A stretch of DNA of 64,000 nt from the NCBI RefSeq assembly GCF_949987535.1, contig NC_080067.1, positions 79,943,985 through 80,007,984 on the forward strand. The letters run 5' to 3'. This document shows positions 35,241 through 47,465 of this stretch, piece after piece. The notes beneath the pieces are model-generated. The model was not told the DNA's origin, ran no database searches, and worked only from the letters and a program-made list of their open reading frames with translations. Numbering within the stretch: position 1 is the stretch's first letter; each line of letters opens with the position of its first letter. The translations under genes were made by a program, and so were the position numbers. The stretch comes from Balaenoptera acutorostrata (taxonomy: Eukaryota > Chordata > Mammalia > Artiodactyla > Balaenopteridae).

Positions 35241-35852
35241 AAAGGAGGGTCTCAGTACTTGAAATCTGAGGTTAGAAATGTCTAAAAAATGATATAGGGA
35301 AGCATAGTTAAAGGATTCCATACCTACTTTTCTTTTTCTTCCTAGTGGTTTTTCCCCATAGCTAAATTTTTTAAAGTTGTGATTTAGGCCTATAGTCTGA
35401 AATCCAGCATAAAAGCTTTATTTGTGCTGCAAGATTCTAAGCATTGGCAGTGACCAGAAAGTGCTGGTTTGTTTCAAAGATACTTGAATGTTACATTAGA
35501 ACATTTATTATATTGAGTATTGCTGAGTATATTTTTTGCTTCAATCATGATGTTTAAAGATCTGAAATTAGAAATTTCTTGTTATTCTAATACATTCTAA
35601 CGTGGATTAAAAAAGTTCTTGACAGCACACACCTGGAATTAATTTTCTAACTACGTTACCAGTTTACTATGGGATGTGTGAAATACTTAAACTTTGAAGG
35701 ATTTAAATTTTATCATCTTCAGAGCTACTCTTGTAGTCAATTTTGAGGTTAATTTTATTTTTAAAACTGTGTGTAAAAGACTCTAGTTTAGTATAGGTTG
35801 AGGGTTAACCTAAAGTTTAAAAAAGGAATGATTTTCTTTGTTTGTCTAATAG

Positions 35853-36029
35853 AATAATCCTCCTCTGAAATCACGGAGCTTCTCACTTGCATCTAGTGGT
35901 AATTCTCCTATATCCCAGAGGAGACCCAGTCAAAATGCCATTTCCTTTTTTAATGTTGGACATTCCAAACTACAATCAGTGAGCAAAAGAACTAACTTAC
36001 CTCCAGACCATCTTGTGGAAGTCAGAGAA
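35853..36029 (+). CDS. OSBPL11: OSBPL11 presumed exon 5 (serine-rich linker)
   Basis: A 177-nt exon, 59 codons in phase 0 at both ends, after gtctaatAG and before GTAAGT. It reads NNPPLKSRSFSLASS, then a Ser/Pro/Arg-rich stretch (QRRPSQNAISFF), and ends PPDHLVEVRE. This is the linker after the PH domain. RSFSLAS and RRPSQN look like basophilic kinase sites, which is an inference from the motif only. In the known protein the segment between the PH and ORD domains mediates pairing with ORP9. Because both borders are phase 0, skipping this exon would keep the frame. The next intron is the largest seen here (15.8 kb) and carries the long L1. Confidence 0.96.
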
Positions 36030-36994
36030 GTAAGTATGAATTGAAATCAAGTTAAAATGCATAAAATAATCTTAACTGCTTGGTTTTGACACACAAAAAT
36101 TTTAAATCCTGTGTCTTCTGGGGCCCTCAATGTTTAAGTCTTAAAGAGTCCCTGATTCTTTAGGTGTCCTAAGTTTCCTCAAGTCTGTCAACTAGGTTCT
36201 GTTAAACTGTCATCTTTCAAAAGTCTGCATCTTTCATTTCTCAAGTAAGAGTACAGACTCCATTAATGTAAAATTTATGATCAAAAGGGTTATTAAGCCT
36301 AGTGGAAAGACTATATGGTCAAACAACTGACTATTTTCTTTAACTGGTACATGTAAATAGAGAATTTCACACACACACAAAAATAGAATAGTTAAATCCT
36401 TGATATTGCCTTATCTCACCATTTTCTTCATTCTCTTTCAAACTGCGTACCAAATAATTCTAGTTAATAAAGGATGCAGTTGTTAGGTTCTTAATAATCC
36501 GGGTGTTTTTTACTGAGTTAATTTTGGTAGAGCTTATAAATATCTGTGTAGTGAATTGTGAAAATAATATTGTAAATCACACTCAAATGATTTAAGGCAG
36601 GAAACTGGGGAGAATGTTCCCTCTATCAAGTTATTTTGGTTTGTATTTATAAATGAAGAAATTGAGATTTAAAGAGATGAAGTAACATCCTTGAGATAAA
36701 CAAACAATAGCTTTGACTCACTTTTTAGTCCTGTTATAAATAAGTGACAATTATAAATACCTTTTTTCATAAAACAATACATTTTTAGTATTTATGTTGA
36801 TGATATTCAATCTGTTGATAAATATTGGTGTTTGTGTCTTAAGGAAATCAAGGTACTGATATATTAATCTACGGTGAAGGAAAAGGAAATATTAAAAGTG
36901 GTTAAGATAAGGGATAGAATAAAGAAAAATATCTAGGGGCAGACTTGTATCATAGTGTGTTCCTTAACCCCTAAAAATTAGGCTGCCATGAAAT

Positions 36995-37200
36995 TTTTGG
37001 AAATCTTTGATCATGGCTAGTGATGGGAGCTTGACGGTTCTTCAGAGATGCTGATAATGTTCTGTTTCTTGATCTGGGTGTTGGTTACATGGGTGTGTTT
37101 GGTTTATGAAAATTCATCAAGCCTATATACTTGTGAGAAGTGTACTTTTCTATCTGTAATACTGTGTATCAATATATATACTTCAGTAAAAAATTCAAAA
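36995..37200 (+). mobile_element. old L1 3' end, + strand
   Basis: Sense 3' terminus ('gatctgggtgttggttacat', 'atatatacttcagtaaaaaa'). Confidence 0.6.
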
Positions 37201-37954
37201 CAAGCAAAACTCATATAGTTGAAGTTGTCATGAATTTTGGTGCACATTTTCACGGAAAAGGAACCTTTCTGTATTTGAGATTTTAGCTATCTGTGGAGAC
37301 CTCTGCTTGGCTGTGCTTGGATCTTTAGGACCTGCTGTACTGAGACTATTGTCATATCTCAGCTTCTCTTGTACTGTGATGACTTTAATCACCCACGCTT
37401 CTCTTTCTTGCTCTAATGGTTCTTTTGTTATTCTCACACCCAGGGGTAATTTCTTACAGTACCCATACTATAATGTTCTGTGATTTTAAATATACCTTTC
37501 ATATCATTGTGATAGCATGTTAATGTTTAGCATGTAACTCTGACACTTGTATGTAGAGACTGTGTGTCCCTAAAGTTTCACAACTACCTCTTTAGGAAGG
37601 ACATTTACTTACAGAATTTTACAGGATATTTACTTACAGAACTGACTAATTTAATGGCAGCTTTCTTGAATTATGGTGCCAGTAATTATCGTAGGATTTG
37701 AGGGTTGACCATTGTTTGGCAATCTCTGTGCCAATGCCACATACAAAAAAAAAAAAAAAAGTTTTAGTTGAGTGTCTGTGTCTTCACTAGGTTGATGTTT
37801 TTGCTTTTAAGAACTCAACAGGTCAAATTATAAAATTATAACTCTATTAGGAACATTCTGTATTCCAATGGAATAATTCTATTTGTGAGAAAATAGTACA
37901 TTTGGAGAGTTTATACCATTTTTTGTCCTTCAGACAAATATTTTTTAATGTTTT

Positions 37955-38276
37955 TATTTTTTAATAAATTTATTTATTTTTGGCTGTGTTGGGCCTTTGT
38001 TGCTGTGCACAGGCTTTCTCTAGTTGCGGCGAGTGGGGGCTACTCGTTGTTGCGTTGAGCGGGCTTCTCATTGCGGTGGCTTCTCTTGTTGCGGAGCACG
38101 GCTCTAGGTGCGTGGGCTTCAGTAGTTGTGGCACTCGGGCTCAGTACTTGTGGCTTGCAGGCTCTACAGTGCAGGCTCAGTAGTTATGGCGCATGGGCTT
38201 AGTTGCTCCGCAGCATGTGGGATCTTCCCGGACCAGGGATGGAACCCATGTCCCATGCATTGGCAGGTGGATTCTT
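37955..38276 (-). mobile_element. CHR-type SINE, long form, left part; split by the L1
   Basis: Tail and body of a SINE ending at ggcaggtggattctt, where the 6.1-kb L1 begins. The head continues at 44407-44446 (ggcaggtggattctt, then aaccactgggccaccaggga). The two parts are one insertion event older than the L1. Confidence 0.93.
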
Positions 38277-38717
38277 TTTTTTTTTTTTAAACATCTTTAT
38301 TGAAGTATAATTGCTTTACAATGGTGTGTTAGTTTCTGCTTTATAACAAAGTGAATCAGTTATACATATACATATGTTCCCATATCTCTTCCCTCTTGCA
38401 TCTCCCTCCCTCCCACCCTCCCTATCCCACCCCTCTAGGTGGTCACAAAGCACCGAGCTGATCTCCCTGTGCTATGTGGCTGCTTCCCACTAGCTATCTA
38501 TTTTACATTTGGTAGTGTATATATGTCCATGACACTCTCTCACCCTGTCACATCTCACCCCTCCCCCTCCCCATATCCTCAAGTCCATTCTCTAGTAGGT
38601 CTGTGTCTTTATTCCCGTCTTGCCACTAGGTTCTTCATGACCTTTTTTTTTTTTTCCCCTTAGATTCCATATATATGTGTTAGCATACTGTATTTGTTTT
38701 TCTCTTTCTGACTTACT

Positions 38718-41700
38718 TCACTCTGTATGACAGACTCTTAACCCCATCCACCTCATTACAAATAGCTCCATTTCATTTCTTTTTATGGCTGAGTAATATT
38801 CCATTGTATATATGTGCCACATCTTCTTTATCCATTCATCCGATGATGGACACTTTGGTTGCTTCCATGTCCTGGCTATTGTAAATAGAGCTGCAATGAA
38901 CATTTTGGTACATGACTCTTTTTGAATTATGGTTTTCTCAGGGTATATACCCAGTAGTGGGATTGCTGGGTCGTATGGTAGTTCTATTTTTAGTTTTTTA
39001 AGGAACCTCCATACTGTTCTCCATAGTGGCTGTATCAATTTACATTCCCACCAACAGTGCAAGAGTGTTCCCTTTTCTCCACACCCTCTCCAGCATTTAT
39101 TGTTTCTAGATTTTTTGATGATGGCCATTCTGACCGGTATGAGATGATACCTCATTGTAGTTTTGATTTGCATTTCTCTAATGATTAATGATGTTGAGCA
39201 TTCTTTCATGTGTCTGTTGGCCATCTGTATATCTTCTTTGGAGAAATGTCTATTTAGGTCTTCTGCCCATTTTTGGATTGGGTTGTTCGTTTTTTTGTTA
39301 TTGAGCTGCATGAGCTGCTTGTAAATCTTGGAGATTAATCCTTTGTCAGTTGCTTCATTTGCAAATATTTTCTCCCATTCTGAGGGTTGTCTTTTGGTCT
39401 TGTTTATGGTTTCCTTTGCTGTGCAAAAGCTTTTAAGTTTCATTAGGTCCCATTTGTTTATTTATTTATTTATTTTTTTAATTTATTTTATTTATTTATT
39501 TTTGGCTGTGCTGGGTCTTCGGTTCGTGCGAGGGCTTTCTCTAGTTGCGGCAAGTGGGGGCCACTCTTCATCGCGGTGCGGGGACCGCTCTTCATCGCGG
39601 TGCGCGGGCCTTTCACTATCGCGGCCCCTCCCGTTGCGGGGCACAGGCTCCAGACGCGCAAGCTCAGCAGCTGTGGCTCACGGGCCCAGCTGCTCCGCGG
39701 CATGTGGGATCCTCCCAGACCAGGGCTCGAACCCGTGTCTCCTGCATTAGCAGGCAGATTCTCAACCACTGCGCCACCAGGGAAGCCCCCATTTGTTTAC
39801 TTTTGTTTTTATTTCCATTTCTCTAGGAGCTGGGTCAAAAAAGATCTTGCTGTGATTTATGTCATAGAGTGTTCTGCCTATGTTTTCCTCTAAGAGTTTG
39901 ATAGTGTCTGGCCTTAAACTTAGGTCTTTAATCCATTTTGAGTTTATTTTTGTGTATGGTGTCAGGGAGTGTTCTAATTTCATACTTTTACATGTACCTG
40001 TCCAATTTTCCCAGCACCACTTATTGAAGAGGCTGTCTTTTCTCCACTGTATATGCTTGCCTCCTTTATCAAAGATAAGGTGACCATATGTGCGTGGGTT
40101 TATCTCTGGGCTTTCTATCCTGTTCCATTGATCTATATTTCTGTTTTTGTGCCAGTACCAAACTGTCTTGATTACTGTAGCTTTGTAATATAGTCTGAAG
40201 TCAGGGAGCCTGATTCCTCCAGCTCCATTTTTCGTTCTCAAGATTACTTTGGCTATTCGGGGTCTTTTGTGTTTCCATACAAATTGTGAAATTTTTTGTT
40301 CTAGTTCTGTGAAAAATGCCATTGGTAGTTTGATAGGGATTGCATTGAATCTGTAGATTGCTTTGGGTAGTAGAGTCATTTTCACAATGTTGATTCTTCC
40401 AATCCAGGAACATGGTATATCTCTCCATCTATTTGTATCATCTTTAATTTCTTTCATCAGTGTCCTATAATTTTCTGCATACAGGTCTTTTGTCTCCTTA
40501 GGTAGGTTTATTCCTAGATATTTTATTCTTTTTGTTGCAATGGTAAACGGGAGTGTTTTCTTAATTTCACTTTCAGATTTTTCATCATTAGTATATAGGA
40601 ATGCAAGAGATTTCTGTGCATTCATTTTGTATCCTGCAACTTTACCAAATTCATTGATTAGCTCTAGGAGTTTTCTGGTAGCATCTTTAGGATTCTCTAT
40701 GTATAGTATCATGTCATCTGCAAACACTGACAGCTTTACTTCTTCTTTTCCGATTTGGATTCCTTTTATTTCTTTTTCTTCTCTGATTGCTGTGGCTAAC
40801 ACTTCCAAAACTATGTTGAATAATAGTGGTGAGAGTGGGCAACCTTGTCTTGTTCCTGATCTTAGTGGAAATGGTTTCAGTTTTTCACCATTGAGGACAA
40901 TGTTGGCTGTGGGTTTGTCATATATGGCCTTTATTATGTTGAGGAAAGTTCCCTCTATGCCTACTTTCTGCAGGGCTTTTATCATAAATGGGTGTTGAAT
41001 TTTGTCGAAAGCTTTCTCTGCATCTATTGAGATGATCATATGGTTTTTCTCCTTCAATTTGTTAATATGATGTATCACGTTGATTGATTTGCGTACACTG
41101 AAGAATCCCTGCATTCCTGGAATAAACCCCACTTGATCATGGTGTATAATCCTTTTAATGTGCTGTTGGATTCTGTTTGCTAGTATTTTGTTGAGGATTT
41201 TTGCATCTGTGTTCATCAGTGATATTGGCCTGTAGTTTTCTTTCTTTGTGACATCTTTGTCTGGTTTTGGTATCAGGGTGATGGTGGCCTCGTAGAATGA
41301 GTTGGGGAGTGTTCCTCCCTCTGCAATATTTTGGAAGAGTTTGAGAAGGATAGGTGTTAGCTCTTCTCTAAATGTTTGATAGAATTCGCCTGTGAAGTCA
41401 TCTGGTCCTGGGCTTTTGTTTGTTGGAAGATTTTTAATCACAGTTTCAATTTCAGTGCTTGTGATTGGTCTGTTCATATTTTCTATTTCTTCCTGGTTCA
41501 GTCTCGGCAGGTTGTGCATTTCTAAGAATCTGTCCATTTCTTCCAGGTTGTCCATTTTATTGGCATATAGTTGCTTGTAGTAATCTCTCATGATCGTTTG
41601 TATTTCTGCAGTGTCAGTGGTTACTTCTCCTTTTTCATTTCTAATTCTATTGACTTGAGTCTTCTCCCTTTTTCTCTTGATGAGTCTGGCTAATGGTTTA

Positions 41701-42817
41701 TCAATTTTGTTTATCTTCTCAAAGAACCAGCTTTTAGTTTCATTGATTTTTGGTATTGTTTCCTTCATTTCTTTTTCATTTATTTCTGATCTGATCTTTA
41801 TGATTTCTTTCCTTCTGCTAGCTTTGGGGTTTTTTTGTTCTTCTTTCTCTAATTGCTTTAGGTGAAAGGTTAGGTTGTTTATTCTAGATGTTTCCTGTCT
41901 CTTGAGGTAGGCTTGTATTGCTATAAACTTCCCTCTTAGCACTGCTTTTGCTGCATCCCATAGGTTTTGGGTCATCGTGTCTCCATTGTCATTTGTTTCT
42001 AGGTATTTTTTGATTTCCCCTTTGATTTCTTCAGTGATCACTTCGTTATTAAGTAGTGTATTGTGTAGCCTCCATGTGTTTGTATTTTTTACAGATCTTT
42101 TCCTGTAATTGATATCTAGTCTCATAGCGTTGTGGTCGGAAAAGATACTTGATACGATTTCAATTTTCTTAAATTTACCAAGGCTTGATTTGTGACCAAG
42201 ATATGATCTATCCTGGAGAATGTTCCATGAGCACTTGAGAAAAATGTGTATTCTGTTGTTTTTGGGTGGAATGTCCTATAAATATCAGTTAAGTCCATCT
42301 TGTTTAATGTGTCATTTAAAGCTTGTGTTTCCATATTTATTTTCATTTTGGATGATCTGTCCATTGGTGAAAGTGGGGTGTTAAAGTCCCCTACTATGAT
42401 TGTGTTGCTGTCGATTTCCCCTTTTATGGCTGTTAGTATTTGCCTTATGTATTGAGGTGCTCCTATGTTGGGTGCATAAATATTTACAATTGTTATACCT
42501 TCCTCTTGGATCGATCCCTTGATCATTATATAGTGTCCTTCTTTGTCTCTTGTAATAGTCTTTATTTTAAAGTCTATTTTGTCTGATATGAGAATTGCTA
42601 CTCCAGCTTTCTTTTGATTTCCATTTGCATGGAATATCTTTTTCCAACCCCTCACTTTCAGTCTGTATGTGTCTCTAGGTCTGAAGTGGGTCTCTTGTAG
42701 ACAGCATATATATGGGTCTTGTTTTTGTATCCATTCAGCCAGTCTGTGTCTTTTGGTTGGAGCATTTAATCCATTTACATTTAAGGTAATTATCTATATG
42801 TATGTTCCTATTCCCAT
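38718..42817 (-). pseudogene. L1 ORF2 (endonuclease and reverse transcriptase), disrupted
   Basis: ORF2p nicks DNA and reverse-transcribes L1 RNA. The frame can start at ATG 42817-42815 but meets TAG at 42796-42794, eight codons in. The endonuclease then reads LNVNGLNAPTKRHRLAEW, YICCLQETHFRPRD, VGDFNTPLSPMDR and FSRIDHI. A frameshift near 42170 follows, and the frame is regained at [14 protein letters not shown] (42125). The RT domain is open, with [36 protein letters not shown] and the catalytic FADD ([10 protein letters not shown]). A SINE at 39461-39787 cuts the C-terminal part. It resumes [18 protein letters not shown] and carries the Cys-rich [18 protein letters not shown] motif. A one-base insertion after RWMGL replaces the usual end with RVCHTE. 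Confidence 0.95.
39461..39787 (-). mobile_element. CHR-type SINE inside L1 ORF2
   Basis: Repeat cccatttgttta at 39449-39460 and 39788-39799. It carries the internal tandem unit of the 12818/63541 subfamily and is the youngest layer of the SINE-L1-SINE nest. Confidence 0.94.
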
Positions 42818-42875
42818 TTTCTTAAATGTTTTGGGTTTGTTCTTGTAGGTGTTTTCCTTCTCTTGTGTTTCTTGC

Positions 42876-43763
42876 CTAGAGAAGTTCCTTTAGCATTTGT
42901 TGTAAAGCTGGTTTGGTGGTGCTGAACTCTCTCAGCTTTTGCTTGTCTGTAAAGGTTTTAATTTCTCCATCAAATCTGAATGAGATCCTTGCTGGGTAGA
43001 GTAATCTTGGTTGTAGGTTTTTCTCCTTCATCACTTTAAGTATATCCTGCCACTCCCTTCTGGCTTGCAGAGTTTCTGCTGAAAGATCAGCTGTTAACCT
43101 TATGGGGATTCCCTTGTGTGTTATTTGTTGTTTTTCCCTTGCTGCTTTTAATATGTTTTCTTTATATTTAATTTTTGACAGTTTGATTAATATGTGTCTT
43201 GGCGTGTTTCTCCTTGGATTTATCCTGTATGGAATTCTCTGTGTTTCCAGAACTTGATTAACTCTTTCCTTTCCCATATTAGGGAAGTTTTCAACTATAA
43301 TCTCTTCAAATATTTTCTCAGTCCCTTTCTTTTTCTCTTCTTCTTCTGGGACCCCTATAATTAGAATGTTGGTGCATTTAATGTTGTCCCAGAGGTCTCT
43401 GAGACTGTCCTCAGTTCTTTTCATTCTTTTTTCTTTATTCTGCTCTGCAATAGTTATTTCCACCATTTTATCTTCCAGGTCACTTATCCGTTCTTCTGCC
43501 TCAGTTATTCTGCTCCCATCTAGAGTATTTTTAATTTCATTTACTGTGTTTTTCATCGTTGCTTGGTTCCTCTTTGGTTCTTCTACGTCCTTGTTAAATG
43601 TTTCTTGCATTTTGTCTATTCTATTTCCAAGATTTTGGATCATCCTTACTATCATTATTCTGAATTCTTTTTCAGGTAGACTACCTATTTCCTCTTCATT
43701 TGTTAGGTCTGGTGTGTTTTGAGCCTGCTCCTTCATCTGCTGTGTGTTTTTCTGTCTTCTCAT
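42876..43763 (-). CDS. L1 ORF1 protein, open reading frame intact
   Basis: 295 codons from MRRQKNTQQMKEQ to LQQMLKELL. ORF1p is the trimeric RNA-binding chaperone of L1 particles. Seen here: a charged N-terminus, a coiled-coil segment (about residues 30-130, heptads around ITEAEERISDLEDKMVEI), an RRM-like part beginning CTNILIIGVPEEEEKK (about residue 138), and a C-terminal domain with RRNTPRHILIKL and a basic QARREWQDIL region. The human protein is somewhat longer (338 residues). No stop or frameshift is visible, although ORF2 of the same element is dead. Confidence 0.93.
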   Translation of the reverse strand: MRRQKNTQQMKEQAQNTPDLTNEEEIGSLPEKEFRIMIVRMIQNLGNRIDKMQETFNKDVEEPKRNQATMKNTVNEIKNTLDGSRITEAEERISDLEDKMVEITIAEQNKEKRMKRTEDSLRDLWDNIKCTNILIIGVPEEEEKKKGTEKIFEEIIVENFPNMGKERVNQVLETQRIPYRINPRRNTPRHILIKLSKIKYKENILKAAREKQQITHKGIPIRLTADLSAETLQARREWQDILKVMKEKNLQPRLLYPARISFRFDGEIKTFTDKQKLREFSTTKPALQQMLKELL

Positions 43764-44406
43764 TTTGCTTATCTTACTGTGTTTGGGGTCTCCTTTTCAC
43801 AGGCTGCAGGTTCGTAGTTCCCGTTGTTTTTGGTATCTGTCCCCAGTGGCTAAGGTTGGTTCAGTGGGTTGTGTAGGCTTCCTGGTGGAGGGAACTAGTG
43901 CCTGTGTTCTGGTGGATGAGGCTGGATCTTGTCTTTCTGGTGGGCACGTCCACGTCTGGTGGTGTGTTTTGGGGTGTCTGTGGCCTTATTATGATTTTAG
44001 GCAGCCTCTCTGCTAATGGATGGGGCTGTGTTCCTGTCTTGCTAGTTGTTTGGCATAGGTTGTCCAGCACTGTAGCTTGCTGGTCGTTGAGTGAAGCTGG
44101 GTCTTGATGTTGAAATGGAGATCTCTGAGAAATTTTCGCCGTTTGGTATTACGTGGAGCTGGGAGGTCTCTTGTGGACCAGTGTCCTGAAGTTGGCTCTC
44201 CCACCTCAGAGGCACAGCCCTGATGCCTGGCTGGAGCACCAAGAGCCTTTCATCCACATGGCTGAAAAGTCGAGGAGTGAGGAAGACATCAGATGCGGTG
44301 GAATTAACTTCAGCTCTGTTTATCTGTGCTTTCAGTTCCTCCTCCAGGATGGCTGCCAACAACTGGGGTTACATACCACCTCTTTCCTAACCTGGAGGAG
44401 AAAGCC
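43764..44406 (-). promoter_or_regulatory. L1 5'UTR (internal promoter region)
   Basis: About 640 bp between the upstream target repeat and the ORF1 start. It is less AT-rich than the rest of the intron. It starts on the - strand with CTTTCTCCTCCAGG and GGCAGCCATCCTGG. In L1 this region carries the internal pol II promoter and often an antisense promoter; no specific binding site is claimed. An antisense promoter here would point along OSBPL11. Confidence 0.7.
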
Positions 44407-44446
44407 GGCAGGTGGATTCTTAACCACTGGGCCACCAGGGAAGTCC
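44407..44446 (-). mobile_element. head of the SINE split by the L1
   Basis: The 40-nt 5' end of the SINE whose remaining part is at 37955-38276. It starts with the L1 target repeat. Confidence 0.92.
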
Positions 44447-44479
44447 AAGGACACTTTTTAAATGCTTACTTTGGATTAA

Positions 44480-44890
44480 TTTTAAATTTACAGAAAAGGT
44501 GCAAAAGTAGTACTGGCTTTCTATATATCCCCCACCTAACTTTTTGTAACGTTACCATCTTTCATAACATAATATCAAAACCAGGAAATTATATAGATAC
44601 AATACTGTTAACTATAATCCTTTTTCAAATTTTAACAGTTTTTCCACTGACATTCTTTTTCTGTTTTAGGATCCTGTCCTAAAATGTTGCATTTAGTTGT
44701 TGTTATTACTACTTAGTCTCCTTCTTTCTGTAACTGTTTCTCAGTCTTTCCTTATCCTTCATGACCTTGACACCTATGAAGATCCAGTTATATTTATTTA
44801 ATGTTCCCAAATTTGCATTTATCTGATGTTTTCTTATTATCTGAGTGAGATTATACATTTTTGGGAAAAATACCCTAGAAGATATGTATC
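44480..44890 (-). mobile_element. probable old L1 fragment
   Basis: Antisense old L1-like wording ('tttacagaaaaggtgcaaaa', 'atatatcccccacctaac'). Family not assigned. Confidence 0.4.
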
Positions 44891-45125
44891 CTTAGTGCCT
44901 ATATCAAGGAGTTCATGATGTCAGTATGTCATATTACTGGTGATGTTGGCCTTGGTCACTTGGTTAAGGTAGCTTCTACTGGATTTCTCCACTGTAAAGT
45001 TGCTGTCTTTCCCTCTGTAGTTAATAAATATCTTGGGGAGGTACTTTGAGACTATGCAGATCCTTTTTCTCTTCAAAGACATTGAGAAAACTTTTGGTAC
45101 CACACTGACCTATGGCTCCAGGTAA

Positions 45126-47465
45126 GAGTTCTCAAGCTTTTTGTGGTCTTGGGATCCCTTTCAGTCTGAAAAATGATTGAGGACCTCAAAGAGCTTTTGT
45201 TTTACGTGGGTTAAATTTACCAATATTTACCTTATTAGAAATTAAAACAGGTATTTTATTTTATTTATTATTATTTTTTATTAGTTATCTCTACATAAAA
45301 ACAGGTATTTCAAATATACTTGTTTTAAATTTTTATTTTAAATTTTAAATGTTAAATGTTTTATTTTAAAATAAAAATTAATAAATTCATACATGTTAAT
45401 ATAAATAACATATTTTTATGTCAAACAACTATTTTTTCCCAAAACAAACAAAATAATTGCACTCAATTTATTGCCATATGTAGTTTTGGTTGAAATACGT
45501 GAAAAAAAATTTGGCCTCACACAGATACGTGGTTGGAAAAAAAGAGGAATATTTTAATAGCTTTTTAAGATAATTGTGGCTATTCTTCTCTGATACTCCA
45601 CCAAAACTTGACAGTGGCAGTTTCTTAAGTGTTAGATGCAGTGTGGAATCTAATATATATCAGTGAACTTTTCATATTCTGTTTCATGAAAATACATTGG
45701 TTCGTCTTGCACTTTGAATGGATCTTTAACCTATGCACAATTTTGTAACACTATGCATTAGTCATTTGGAAAATATTAGTTCAGAGTTATGCAGGTCTTA
45801 CAGATGTTGATATACAATATCAAAAATTCACATTCATTAAGATCCCCACTAATCTCATCAGAAAAGTCTTTCAGTATTGGAAACCTGTCAAGCTCATGGT
45901 AACTGACATAGGTTTTCCAAGATTGTAATTTCATTTTAAAGCTCAGATTTTATAATTGGCCACAAATACTGTCAGTTGTTTTTCTTGAAGTGGCAAGTCA
46001 TTTTGTTTAATTTGAGATGTCTACCACATACCCCCAAGCCTGAAGAGCCATAGTTTCTAACAGTCATTATTTATGTCAAGGAAAAACATCCCTGTGTTTC
46101 TCCTCTTTTCTACTGCAACACCCTATACTTCTGTCCTCCGGTCACCAAATGTGTGGAGGCTTCCTCCGCACTAAGCAGTTCTCTGATCCTCTGCAGACTC
46201 CACCTAGGTGTTCTACAGTTTAATTCAGTTCTGACACTATTTATCTGAGATAGTATCTGCCCCCACTTCAGATGCTTTTCGCAAGTCCAGGTTGTCACCT
46301 GTGTTTGTGACCAACCACCTATAAATGGGAGGTTTCCATTACCCCTTCTTCAGGTTGGGTCATTTGCTAGAACAGCTCACAGAACTTGGGAAAACAGTTT
46401 ACTTACTATACTACCAGTATATTATAAAGGACTGTAACTCAGGAACAGCCAGAGGAGGAGATATGTAGGGCAAGATATTGGGGAAGGGATGCAGAGCTTC
46501 CGTGCCCTCTCTGGTTGCACACCCTCCCAGCACCTCCATGTGTTCACCAACCAGAAGCTCTCTGGACCTCCTCCTTATGGGTTTTTATGGAGGCTTTATT
46601 ACTTAGACATGATTGACTCCATCACTGGTCATTGGTGATTAATTCAACCTCAGCCCCTCTCTCCTCCCTAGAGGTTGGGGGGTGGGGCTGAAAGTTCCAG
46701 CCCTCTAATCTACAGGGTTGAGTCCCCTGGCAATCAGCCCCCATCGAGAGATTCTGCAAAAATCACTCCATTAACTGTACTGTGGTTGAAAGCGGTTCTT
46801 ATGAATAACAAAGGACACATTTCACCTTTATGCTCTGAAGCTATTACAGGAAACCAAATATTGTAACAGAAGGTGTCCCTATGCTCTGATCACTTAGGAA
46901 ATTACAACGGTTTTAAGAGCTGTGTGCCAGGAAGAGGTGGGATTCTTTCATGTCAGAATGGTGATCTGTGGAAAAAACAGCTAGTTCAGCTTGCAGCTCA
47001 GTCTCACAAGTGCTTTTCCTTAGGCAACCACAGTACTTTAGTATGCAGCAGAAGTGCACTTTTTTTGATATGCAATGGAAGTGTACTTCTCATTTTTCAT
47101 ATAGACTATTTAAAAATGTATACTCAAGAGTCAAAATATAGTAAAACTAATAATTTTTACTAATTTTTCAAGAACATTCTTAAGTAAAACTGTCTCCCCC
47201 CCGCTCCCCGCCCCCTCTTAAGTGCATGGAAGTGAAGAATACAATGATGACTAGTACTGTTGATGATGATGACACTGCCTTCATTCTAGCTAAGACACCA
47301 GCAGTTTTACCCACCATTGCTTTCACACCATCAGTGCAAATGCCACCAAGTGAAAAAGGCAAATTAATTTCCTAAAATTATTGTGAAAATAGTTTCGACT
47401 CCATAGACCCTCCGAAAAGAGTCCAACAAGAATCTGCAGAGCACTGTTTGAGAATTGCTGTTCTA
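45126..47465 (-). mobile_element. old hAT-like DNA transposon remnant, split by an LTR
   Basis: The left end (gagttctcaagctttttgtg) and right end (gtttgagaattgctgttct) are inverted-repeat-like. The inner parts 45126-46090 and about 46960-47465 resemble one old element (Zaphod-like from memory). No transposase frame survives. Confidence 0.5.
46095..46955. mobile_element. probable solo LTR of an old endogenous retrovirus
   Basis: A comparatively GC-rich block with wording typical of a mammalian LTR ('ggtttttatggaggctttat', 'ttgactccatcactggtcat', 'atgaataacaaaggacacat'). It interrupts the hAT-like element. No gag, pol or env is seen. Family and borders not fixed. Confidence 0.45.

Larger units (their letters stand above)
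33267..35852 (+). other. OSBPL11: OSBPL11 introns 3 and 4
   Basis: 33267-34128 is AT-rich with nothing recognised. 34209-35852 holds the L1 3' end with a short SINE; 35241-35852 is unassigned. Confidence 0.8.
38277..44406 (-). mobile_element. near-complete L1 (LINE-1), - strand
   Basis: About 6.1 kb including a nested SINE. On the - strand the order is: 5'UTR (44406-43764), ORF1 (43763-42876), ORF2 (42817-38718, broken) and a 3'UTR ending in an A-tail, seen as T-run at 38277-38288. Perfect 15-bp direct repeats, ggcaggtggattctt at 38262-38276 and 44407-44421, show it inserted into a SINE. This makes the 5' end the real insertion end. The ORF1 frame is open. ORF2 has a stop near its start, a frameshift in the endonuclease, a SINE insertion and a frameshift near its end, so the copy is not autonomous. 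It lies antisense in OSBPL11 intron 5. Confidence 0.97.

Noticed and set aside
40540..41865. Several + strand frames of 60-150 codons
   Set aside because: Antisense shadows of L1 ORF2.
45126..45200. 8-bp target repeat 'gctccagg' for the hAT-like element
   Set aside because: Using it would make the inverted ends asymmetric; the element borders are too worn to be sure.
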